Positions 16,001 through 25,398 of a stretch of 64,000 bases of DNA are shown one piece after another; position 1 is the stretch's first letter, and each line of letters begins with the position of its first letter. Made by a program: the position numbers and the translations under genes. Location: assembly GCA_032622095.1 (NCBI GenBank), contig CP136064.1, forward strand, positions 140,509,954 to 140,573,953, written 5' to 3'. The DNA comes from Siphonodentalium dalli. Taxonomy: Eukaryota > Mollusca > Scaphopoda > Gadilida > Siphonodentaliidae. Under the pieces are notes generated by a model that made no database searches, was not told the DNA's origin, and was given only the letters and a program-made list of their open reading frames with translations.

Positions 16001-16954
16001 GTTAAACAGACATTATGCCCTGCCATCTGGTCAAATTTCATGCCTGAGATTGTGGCTGATGTTGTATGATTATGTTTAGATATTTAAATTGACTTATAGT
16101 TGCTTTATTATGCTATTAAAGTATTTTTTATTTAAATTTTCTGTTAATTTTTGTAAATGTTTATTATAAATTGACAAATTTTGCATGAAAAGGGTTTAAA
16201 ATTGGACAAGTTATCCCACTCAAAATGTATATTAACATATCCTCTTCAATTTAGTAACAGTATGGTATATAAGGGCATTCTTCAGTTATACGAGATGCAT
16301 CAGCTAGTAAAATTGAAAAAAAAATCTAAATTTTTTGGCTTTATTTTGAGGATTGACACTAATTTTCAGGATGCCTCATATTGGAAAAATAAACAACTAC
16401 TGCTCGATATAATCCATTTTTTATTTCAGTAAGGTCTATATTTTGATAAAATACTATAAGAAACGCTGTGTTTCACACATATACATATATATAGGAATCA
16501 GGGAGCTAAATGTGTTCTAGAGTAGGGGAGCGAGTACACCGTGGAACCCTAAAGGTGAAGGTAACTGAAGAATGACCTTCACCTGATACATGCGACACGT
16601 TGTTAAAGGATGACATCGCGTTTATTTGATTTGTACATAATATCTAAATAATTTAAACTGGTGAATGAATGGGGGAATGGATTTTTGTGAGCGGGAAATT
16701 TATTTAACTAGCTGCTGTAGTTCGGGATTTTTCCAGATCAAATTTGGCTGTGTGATAGCCCCGTCGTACACTTGGGGATTTATTTTTAAAAGTAAACACA
16801 TGACCTATGATTTTTCTTGCATTTTCGTGATCAACTGGTGTCAATCTAGCTGGGTAAACATCACTGGTATGGCCTGCAGGCTTCAATTCAGTGAATTTGG
16901 CGGAAACGTTAACACTGTCGCCTATGGGAAACCATTTAGTTCAGTGATTCCTAT

Positions 16955-17023
16955 AAGGACGACCTGCGCATATGTTGCTGCGCAACATATGCGCGGCTGG
17001 GCTGCGCCCAGCTGGTCGTCCTT
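16955..17023. repeat. 69-bp three-stem (T- or cloverleaf-shaped) palindrome
   Basis: An outer stem AAGGACGACC (16955-16964) pairs with GGTCGTCCTT (17014-17023). Inside are two adjacent hairpins: GCGCATATGTTGC (16966-16978) with GCAACATATGCGC (16982-16994), and GCTGGGC (16996-17002) with GCCCAGC (17006-17012). Both inner hairpins close on the same TGC apical loop inside a C-G pair. Folded as a single strand it forms a three-way junction. It begins at the exact base where the satellite unit is broken, inside a unit palindrome TTCCTATAGGAA. I do not recognise the family; a small foldback element or a replication-derived scar are both possible. Confidence 0.9.
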
Positions 17024-18729
17024 AAAAAATATAATTGTGATATAAAATATATGACAATCCTTTTGTACAGTGTATGGCGTGACGCCATGTTATAATTGTA
17101 TATAACAAAATTTCATCTCGATCAAAGATGGCCGCCAAAATGGCGACCGGAAGTGGGAAAATTGATGGTTTTCCATACATGTCGCCTACATTATTTCCGA
17201 TTGTATCGAACTGGTGACGATTAGGGAATATACTTCTCTTCAGTCTTGATAACAAACCACTTAGGCATCATATTAGTTTATTTCTAGGATCATAACCTTG
17301 ATTGTCTTCTCCAAATGCGATGATTTAAAGGAAGTGGTAAGAATTTTCGCCAAAATATACCTTTTTATTTTCTAACTATTTCCTCATAGAAATTTAGAAC
17401 TAATCCGTGGTGGAAATGACTAGGATCATTACATAACGTATTTAGATCTAATTTGATCCAGAAACTGTTAACTTAATCTAAGATGGCTTCCAAGATGGCG
17501 GCCAAAATACGATATTACCCAAATTTTACCCTCTTTTCCCTATTACGTTTTTGTCATGTAGAAGGTGAATGTATTAGACTAATTTTCATCTTCCAAATAA
17601 ATAATCACCATGTTATGACACATTCCTATTAGTTTTCATACCAAAATGACTCAAAATGCGAGTTCATATGACAATTATTGTCCAAATAAGCATCGTGAAA
17701 ATTCGCCAAACAAAAGTATACGTCAAATAACATGTCCATCACGGGAGAACGATATCTCGGTGTTAGATGTATTAATGAATGGATTCCGATTTAGATAAGC
17801 CGGAGTTATTAATATCTCATTATAATCGAGATGGCCGCCAATGTGGCGGAAATGTCGAAATTTAACATTAAAATACACATATTTCCGCAATATATTCCAG
17901 CGTGTAAGAATGAAATATATGCATATCATTATCATACATGGACTTTCGATAAGAACATACCATTGACTATATAAAACCGAAATATATGTTCAAGCACGTT
18001 AAGTATATGGACTTGTGCCAAAAAAGATTATGATATTATTTTTTTTTTTTCATAGATACCAACATGGTATGTGGAGAGAATTGTGAAGTTGCCATGTTCA
18101 GGCGCTATCAGCTACCAACGCTCAAGTGGTGCATGTGATCGCCATACGTTCTTGTATATCGATAAAGATTGACTATATCTACTTGTACACTTAAAGGTCA
18201 AGCGACGGACCCAATCAGATTACTGTATATAGCTAACAGTGGCTGGCTTTTGAAGCCGGAAATTGAAAATATAAACCAGGAGATCGCCCGGGACCTCGTC
18301 CATAACTTATAACCATACTTCTTTTCCATTTCCATACCGGCGGTATATGCTTGGTAGATGAACGAGGTTGGATAGTCTGTCGGAGTTACATGGACGTTTT
18401 CTGACATAATATTCATAAGTCTTCGTAAAATTAATCCTTGTATGGGTGATTGGAATGGAAAATCGGCACAAAATGATCAGACACTCCCTTCTACCATTCT
18501 AACAAACACATATGCTTAGGAAGAAATCTTGACGATTGCCTCATGCTTAAACTGCTTCTTATCACCAGTTCATACTAAGTACCAGTACATTTCCACATGT
18601 ACAATACTATGACAACCAAGATGGGATCGTGACAAATTTGAACTAGAACTCAAGCAATATATTTACTTGTATTACAGCGATATTAGCATATTTATGTATC
18701 ACTACATTTATGTATATAATTAGTTTGTC
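17024..18729. other. No supported gene; recurrent AAGATGGCNGCC words
   Basis: Only short open frames without recognisable content are present. GATGGC(C/G)GCC-type words occur near 17125, 17480-17500 and 17828, about 350 bp apart, with loosely similar flanks. This suggests a strongly diverged tandem or dispersed repeat. The core matches the YY1 consensus, but no site can be called functional. Confidence 0.6.
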
Positions 18730-19236
18730 TCATATACACGTAGCGCTAATGTGTATCTGGACCATAACACTCTCGTTAGGTGGTGTGAATATAAATGATT
18801 CCCGGAAATGACTCACATAAGCCTGCACAGTGGATGTCGAATCCGATCCACGATTTAAACGTATACTTATTGTTGTTGTATTATTCAAGGAATACATATT
18901 GTATAAACTAAGGTCTATCTGATCAACTGGATTGCGTACCACGTGCAAATGTTTGGAGCTCTTCGTAGCTTCACCATGACCGTGTTCTGTTGAAGTTAAT
19001 CTATATATGCCACTTAGTTGGGGTAGATTATCATGATACACGAATGCAGCATGATATATACAATTTATGGGATATAGCCAGACTGATGTGATAACTCCTA
19101 GTCGAATAGAATTAGAACAGTTTGAGGCATTAGGATATATATGGATCGGCCTATATAATATGATCTGAAAGATGCCATTATTATAGTGAACCATGGCCGC
19201 CTCCGTAGTTACACGTGCTAATTCAACTTCCTTCAT
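18730..19236 (-). CDS. Unrecognised 168-codon ORF
   Basis: The open frame runs from ATG at 19236 to a stop at 18730. The predicted protein has no signal peptide or membrane segment that I can see. It has mixed composition with several NTT/NNT-type stretches and does not match any family I know. It is longer than expected by chance in this AT-rich sequence, but no convincing splice sites or promoter were identified around it and no repeat shares it in the window. It could be a lineage-specific gene, one exon of a larger gene, or a chance frame. Confidence 0.28.
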   Translation of the reverse strand: MKEVELARVTTEAAMVHYNNGIFQIILYRPIHIYPNASNCSNSIRLGVITSVWLYPINCIYHAAFVYHDNLPQLSGIYRLTSTEHGHGEATKSSKHLHVVRNPVDQIDLSLYNMYSLNNTTTISIRLNRGSDSTSTVQAYVSHFRESFIFTPPNESVMVQIHISATCI

Positions 19237-20764
19237 TTCCGCATTTCCTTTAGTTCATGATAGCGTTCTAAACAGAATCAACATGGCACGTCACGAGCTG
19301 TTATTAACTCCAACTATTACTTCACATTATGTTGTAAAAAGTTAGTGGACTGCGTTCCCCCATAATTTCATTCAGTATTCAGAGCCTGGATTCCAGAGTA
19401 TATTGGACAATGAACATAATAAATCAAACTGATGACATGACACCAAGAAGACATCACTACCAATGGATTCTTCACCATGTGGGAAACGGGTTCATCAAAA
19501 CGCGGGAATTAGTATTAAAATAAGTATCGCCTGTCTATTTATGGCTCGTTTACCATTCACATTATTTCGTCATTCAAGCTGCAGGGTTAGATATTCAGAG
19601 CAGTTGCGAAGTCCCTGTTGATTTCTATAAACTTCAAAATAATCACTAATCACGTGCAACCGGCAGCGCGATAAATAACCATTGCCAAGAACCACTTTCA
19701 TGTACAAAAGCAATGCATTACCTCACTAAACTATTGACATGCAAAAATCATAGAAACCAATATGGGCTATTAGTTTGCTTTATACTACCAATGGTCCATA
19801 CTAGCCTACTGTGTTCATACCAAGACACCTTTCGTATATTGGGCGAATCACTTTGTGTGGCCACCACCAATTAACCGAACAAGAGGAAAGCCAAGAACCA
19901 GACACATCACTTCGCCTGTTTTCGGGGATCTAGCCTGGTGTATGATAATGTTCATATGAACTGAATGAACATGCCCTGGGAGGTCGATAACTTATATATA
20001 GAAATTTCTCAAAATTCCACATATGCTATGAAATTGGTTGTGCCACTTTGTTGAATACCATCATCCATATCTCAGAGCCTGTTATTCACAATTTACCACT
20101 TTAAGTTTGATATGGGACGCTACCCCTTATACGGATATATTACCCACATATGGGGGGTCTATTCTATTATGATCTACCATGGTTATCAATACGATTGAAA
20201 CCTGCTAAGTTCAGCTAATTGAGGTTCAAATGGTGTTAACGTGCAAATTTAATTAAAGGTTACAATGCAACTAACAGTGAGACAAGCAGGCAAAGTGACA
20301 GCCTTATAATTAATTTTACTATTGTTTGTGTTAATAAACAAGGTGTTGTTTCTTGCTTGCCAAGATTCATGGTATAGCTGAGAAGTACAATCCCACTTCA
20401 TAGCTATCACAATAAACAATTGTGTATTGCTACCTTATATGATACAATATATGCATTTTCTGATATGTCATAACCAGAATTAAAACCAATACTTATCTGC
20501 ATCATCTGTTGTCATTTGATATGGTATCCACCAATATTTCTCAATTAGTACTCTGTCTTACATGCTAGACTTTGGGATGGTAATACTTGTCACTCTAAGA
20601 TGGCGGTCTATGATACTTTCTAATTTTAGTTGCTTCAACACCCTCCACACTTATATCGCCAATTTGTATAAGAAATTAAAGCTATGCTCATTTACTTAAA
20701 ATTAGCCGATAACCTAATTCCCATGATGGAATGACAGGGCAATATTTGATGTTCTAACGAAAAC
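19237..20764. other. No supported gene
   Basis: AT-rich unique-looking sequence without a long open frame. One AAGATGGCGG word lies near 20598. I see nothing else that can be named. Confidence 0.6.
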
Positions 20765-21744
20765 TGACTTTTGTATTTTGAATGCCATTTTGGTAGACAT
20801 CTTGGATGAACCTGAAGAGTTCTGTTGAAGTGTGACAATAATTCCGTATGTGGCACGAATATTTCGTTCCCATCACTGAATTCCGCTCATTTCTTTAAAT
20901 CTATTGCTACAATATCGGAATTGATATTTGACAAGATGCTATAATTCGGTTTTCTAAAGTGGATTTTTGACAGATCGAACATGTTTTGTACCATACAATG
21001 GCAGCACTACTTTGCTCAAGCAATAATTAAACACAGAATTGTCACAATTCGCAGTCGCTACCAAACGGAAGGTCATTTACATGATATTCTTGAAAATCGC
21101 AAAAATTTTGATTTTCTGGTGCCATTTTGGCAGCCATCCTTGACTGGAATAATATTTTCCCGTGAATTTGGGTACTGTACTTTGAGAACAACTATTGATG
21201 AATTGCCCTAACTGAAAAAAATGTATAACAATCAAGAAATATACGCAGAATTCAACAGTTCTTAGGACAGGCTTATATCTGAACTGAACTGATAATGACG
21301 TCATCTTTGTGACGTCATAATTCTCTCCAGTCGCGGACCTATGAAGTCTAACACACTTTTTCCGACAAAGTAAGTGATATACTATCATAATATTATAGTC
21401 TCTACATTTGTTCAAAAAATTCCCACGAAAGTACATAAGCGACTCTACTAGTGGGGTCTATGATACTTTCAAATATCAATTCCGATATTGTAGCAATAGA
21501 TTTAAAGAAATGAGCGGAATTCAGTGAAATTCCCACGAAAGTACATAAGCGACTCTACTAGTGGGGTCTATGATACTTTCAAATATCAATTCCGATATTG
21601 TAGCAATAGATTTAAAGAAATGAGCGGAATTCAGTGATGGGAACGAAATATTCGTGCCACATACGGAATTATTGTCACACTTCAACAGAACTCTTAAGGT
21701 TCATCCAAGATGTCTACCAAAATGGCATTCAAAATACAAAAGTC
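20765..21744. repeat. Inverted duplication with ~170-bp arms
   Basis: The segment at about 20765-20932 reappears in reverse complement at about 21579-21744. Small differences include the bases around the words for 'cctgaagag' and 'ctcttaagg'. The spacer is about 645 bp. Both arms include a TTTTGGTAGACATCTTGGATG-type word related to the AAGATGG repeats. It looks like a decayed inverted-repeat element or an inverted segmental duplication. Confidence 0.85.
21418..21637. repeat. 110-bp tandem duplication
   Basis: The block 21418-21527 is repeated directly at 21528-21637 with no visible difference. It overlaps the right arm of the inverted duplication, and the left arm (20765-20932) lacks the extra copy. 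The tandem copy therefore arose after the inversion and is recent. Confidence 0.92.
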
Positions 21745-22199
21745 TGCAATTTTGTTTCGAACACTAGACGGGTGGGTGGGTGAATCTTTCAGCAGCCCGA
21801 CTGACACATTTTTTCCTGGCCCTGTAATTTTTGTCCTCGAGTCAATTGTCTTCAAAATGATGGGACAAAAGGTTTTAAGAATGCTTCTATTACATGTATG
21901 TAATAGGTATGTACTTATCTCTTGGTAGGGGGTTTGAGTTCACCATCAGTTAATAATGAGGGATGACACCAAGTGGCAATAAAAAGGTCAGCTTGCTAAA
22001 TGTTTTCATCAAGGATCTATCAATGCACATTGACACGGAAAGGCTCAGATTTAAATAGTTTTAATAAAAATTATTTATTCAACCTGATATAAATGAAAAC
22101 AACACAAAAATAGATTCTTAAAAAAATGTAAATTCTTCACTGAACTCTTCAAATTAAAATAGAATATTCTAAAAACCATAATAAAAATAAAACAAAGGT
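21745..22199. other. No supported gene
   Basis: Short open frames only. I see no domain-like sequence and no distinct repeat apart from the end of the preceding inverted arm. Confidence 0.5.
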
Positions 22200-22500
22200 G
22201 TTAGAACAAACTTTGACCGATTTCAACGATATTCGGTATATAGATCTAGGGTCACCTCTAGATGGGAGTTGCCAAATTTGAATGACTTTTTTATAAAAAA
22301 TATGGCCGCTGGCAGCCATCTTGGATTTTACTCTTTGTATGACCAAATCCTTTAGCGCACTTTGCAGGTTACATTTCTCATCCAATCGTCACCAAATTTC
22401 ACATGGATCTTCGAAGTCACCTCTAGATGGGAGCCTCCATGTTTTCCCCAAAATTTGTTTCAAACAAACATTGCCATCTTGGACTTTAAATGTCAATCCA
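22200..22500. repeat. Two diverged ~168-bp units with CACCTCTAGATGGGAG core
   Basis: CACCTCTAGATGGGAG occurs at about 22253 and 22421. Each is preceded by a related stretch (accaaatttcacatggatc / accgatttcaacgatattc) and followed by a GCCATCTTGGA word. This is a dispersed repeat family with the same AAGATGG core as the sequence further left. Confidence 0.7.
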
Positions 22501-23403
22501 TCAGCATACCATACAGACCACATTTATTGGAGACTTGTTTTGAAACATTACAGTCTTGTTGGTAAATAAAAGAAGGAATGCTTCTATAATCAGTATATGG
22601 AACATTGATCAGATAAGATCATGAGAACTGAGTAAATAGTCATTTGAAGCAGATTGGAGGGGTGGATCCCTATCACAGAATGGGGAAAAAATTTGGGGGT
22701 GGTGAGTACCAACAGGGCAGAAAAATAAAAAAGCGCCTAGCGTCATGAAATGTTTTTCTGACCCCTCCCCCATATTACAGTGGAATTTCAAACAAAACGT
22801 ATTTTGTTCACGATACGTCAATGTAATGCGATAATATAATTATGTTTACACTTACAAACTTGGGATATATCACCAGGGGATGTCATGATCTGGATTTTGA
22901 TATTGATATTGTTTAACAAAATGCAAACTAGTATGGGAATTGAAAGGTTGTCCCTAAAATCCCTAATCCGGCCCGCCCTAAGGACTTAACCTCACCCCTG
23001 TCGTTTTCTTCCTTGCTATGTATATATTTATATATGCTTGTGAAGCTAAGACATAAATCCACCTACTTAGGACCAAATTGGAACTCCCAGTCCAGGATGA
23101 CCACCAAAGATAGCCATCGGAAGTGGAAAATATGATTATGTTTCACTAATATCTTCTAGAACAGTTTCTGCGGGTTGGATCTTGTTGAGCACTGTTATGT
23201 TTATATTGCCCATGTTGACAAAACATTGGAGCAATGAAATATGCCATTGATGGGGGTCCCTTCAGTTCCATCAAAAAGTTTCTAGAACATGTTGCAAATC
23301 ACCATAGAGATTCTAGTCTAAGTGTACAGTACTAGTGTTGTAGCTGGAATCTTTCACATATGTATTGAGTATGACTGCAAGATGAAATTTTTATTCTCTG
23401 AGT
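22501..23403. other. No supported gene
   Basis: Short frames only. A degenerate word related to the AAGATGG repeats occurs near 23095-23125 (ccaccaaagatagccatcgg). I see no RNA gene or terminal repeat. Confidence 0.5.
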
Positions 23404-23679
23404 TTAACAGTTGAGGTCAACATTTGGACCCTCTGATTTCAGTATATTGCTAATATGATTGTAAGTATTTTTTTGAGTATTTTTGTTTTTAAATTTGAAT
23501 TTAAAATTATAAAATTGAATGATGACATATTGTATTGAACTTTCGTGGTATAAATCAATACAATAAATGACATGCTGAACAAGATACAGACATGAAGGAC
23601 AAAGGGGATTGGTGCACAAGTTATAACAACATAGGTAAATGCTCCACTCCCCTACTTGAATTAGTTGAATATAACTCAC

Positions 23680-23866
23680 CTGTTTTGCTTTGGTAGAGCA
23701 GAGCACCATTTTCAACAGAAAACTTTTTGCACTTTCTTCTGAAGTCTTTCTTTTGAGCACGAGTCATGTCAACTGGATACTTTTTTTCAGTCAAATAGGA
23801 CAAAACATCATCTAGGTTCTCAAGAACCTTCTGAGTCGTAGAAAGGTCACTAATTTCACTAGCCAT
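23680..23866 (-). CDS. Probable first coding exon, integrase zinc-binding-like (GIN1/gypsy-derived) protein
   Basis: ATG at 23866 opens 62 codons, and the exon ends with a consensus 5' splice site: CAAAACAG at 23680 followed by GTGAGT (23679-23674). The peptide has an acidic leader (MASEISDLSTTQ), then a segment of the form YLTEKKYPVDM followed by FRRKCKKFSVENGALLYQ. This is the pattern found before the H2C2 zinc finger of retrovirus/gypsy-type integrases and their domesticated relatives such as GIN1 and KRBA2. The zinc ligands themselves would lie in a downstream exon not identified here. Reading through the donor gives AT-rich, non-protein-like sequence, which supports splicing. It could also be a gypsy fragment. 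Confidence 0.5.
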
Positions 23867-24289
23867 AATGGTAATGATAATATATTTGATGTTTCACTTG
23901 TTCAAAAAAGATTTGGTATAACCAAAATGGCAAGAGAGATTTATTTTAAAGGGAATTGCTGCTCTTGAAAATATTGCTATAAAAACATGATATGCAAGTG
24001 AAAAGATGTTGAGCATCCTTAGGATTAAGATGAATTTGTTGATTAATTAAGTCTATAATCTCAGGATTAATCAAGCAGATAGTAACAATGCTCTATAATG
24101 GAATTGTTTTTATTGCAATTGACCAAAAACTCATCTTAGACATTGTTTGGTTCAACACATAATCAGCTTTATATTTAGTATTGTTAGTAGGAAATTAATC
24201 CCAACTAGCAGCTGATACTTCTGATGGGTTTCACAGTTTAACATAGATGAACTGTAATTATCATTAATCCCCCTGCCACAGAAAATATA
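23867..24289. other. No supported gene; upstream of the integrase-like exon
   Basis: This region would contain the 5' flank of the minus-strand exon at 23680-23866. I see no clear TATA box or CpG-rich core, so no promoter is called. Confidence 0.4.
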
Positions 24290-24885
24290 CATGCTTCAAT
24301 GTCAACAATGATAGTTATTCATAGTGAATGACAAAATGAGATTGGTGGGGGGGAGATGATAAATAAATTAAATGGGTAATTTAAAAACGAACACATTCTG
24401 AAATGTAATGTCTGTGCCGAAAAGAAAAAACATGATTTCTAGTCACCAATGATAGTTTTTCTAAGGCACATACATGTAGTTTAATAGTGATGGGGGTTGA
24501 AGATAAATTAGGTAAATTTCAATAAAAATGAAAATTCACCGAACTATAATTATTGTTTTCTTTACAGAAAAATCATGCTTCATTGTCACCTATGATAGTT
24601 TTTCTTAGTCACATAGTGATAGTGAACGATAAAATGAGACTAACTCGCCATTAGATGTTGAGGTAAAAAAAATTCAGGCGGGGGGGGGGGGGGGAGATAA
24701 ACTGGGTGATTTTCAATAAAAAAAAATCTGAACAATAATGTCTCTGCCGAAGAAAAAACATGCTTCCTTGCCACCAATGATAGTTTTTCTAAGTCACATA
24801 GTCATAGTGAATGATATAATGAGACTATCTCGCCAATAGATGTTAAGGTATGAAAAATTCAGGCGGGGGGGGAGATGATCAGGGC
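24290..24885. repeat. Four diverged ~145-180-bp units with poly-G tails
   Basis: Related blocks start with CATGCTTCA/CATGATTTC-like words near 24290, 24431, 24577 and 24759. Each block continues with a shared TGATAGTTTTTCTWAG word, an ATAGTGAATGA word and, in three of the four, a run of G followed by AGAT(G/A)A. The last two units are closest to each other. It is a degenerate tandem repeat with no coding potential. Confidence 0.75.
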
Positions 24886-24925
24886 GGGGGGAGATAAACT
24901 AGGTAAAACCAGTTTATCTCCCCCC
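24886..24925. repeat. 15-bp perfect inverted repeat ending the G-rich array
   Basis: GGGGGGAGATAAACT (24886-24900) pairs with AGTTTATCTCCCCCC (24911-24925) around a 10-nt loop. It marks the point where the G-rich strand switches to the C-rich strand, and the array ends there. Confidence 0.9.
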
Positions 24926-24949
24926 CCCCCCCCGGAAATATGCGCAGGG

Positions 24950-25398
24950 GGGAGATGTCGTAGCACAACGGTCTTCAAGTGTGTGTCCGGTTTTCCAGAT
25001 GGGAGCCTGTGACGACAGCAAAGTCCGACATTTCATGAATTCTTTCTGCTGGAATGTCCAAAAATTCTCAAAAGATTGTAGCACCTTTTTAAAAGTATCG
25101 GATGAATGTTCTTTTCTCTTTCCTACGACAGATTTCGCAATCAACTTCCACTTCCTGCCCCACATATCTAATTTAGTTTGAGCAGTTTCCAACTATAAGA
25201 ACTTTTCTTCAAGAATTTCATCTAAGTTTTCTTCGAGCGCCGAAATTCTGCTGTTTACAACTAATCCGTTTCTACAGCTCTAGTTTCGTAATCATACAAT
25301 CTATTTTCGATTTCGGACACTTTATTTGTCCATGCATCAACCTTTTTTGTAAGGTTTTCCACGTTTGTGTCTACCTGATTAATTTGTCTAATTATTGA
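24950..25398 (-). pseudogene. Decayed LINE ORF1 (coiled coil plus RRM-like part)
   Basis: On the minus strand one frame reads from 25398 into a heptad-like stretch (NVENLTKKVDAWTNKVSEIE, then RISALEENLDEILEEK). It is followed by LDMWGRKWKLIAKSVVG, the sort of sequence that opens the RRM-like domain of L1-type ORF1 proteins. Stops interrupt the frame near 25292 and 25198. The 3' end runs into the poly-C/G hairpin near 24930. No ORF2 or poly(A) tail belonging to it is visible. Confidence 0.5.

Larger units (their letters stand above)
1..16954. repeat. 1.35-kb satellite array, 12 full copies plus a partial 13th
   Basis: The same unit starts at about 1, 1353, 2708, 4060, 5410, 6762, 8115, 9469, 10822, 12175, 13528, 14881 and 16235; the last copy breaks off after about 720 bp. 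Unit lengths are 1350-1355 bp. By eye the copies are nearly identical, and the length differences sit mainly in one C-run (10-14 C) and one G-run. The first copy carries one extra C near 597. Copies 1, 3 and 5 have an A interrupting the G-run, while copies 2, 4 and 6-12 do not. Each copy contains the same short open frames (83 and 100 codons on plus, 60 on minus). They resemble no family I know, and the third frame (67-81 codons) shifts with the G-run, so I treat the unit as non-coding satellite DNA. The array extends beyond the left edge of the window. Confidence 0.97.

Noticed and set aside
1299-16432. Repeated 83-, 100- and 60-codon frames in every satellite unit as a tandem gene family
   Set aside because: They are identical only because the units are, show no domain-like sequence, and lack promoter or splice evidence; the third frame changes with the G-run length.
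16955-17023. Three-stem palindrome as a parvovirus-type terminal repeat
   Set aside because: Only the fold is similar; it is much shorter, shows no recognisable replication-protein site, and no viral gene lies nearby.
16665-17045. 126-codon frame at the array end as a distinct protein
   Set aside because: It is the satellite frame read through into the three-stem palindrome; the extra residues come from the hairpin.
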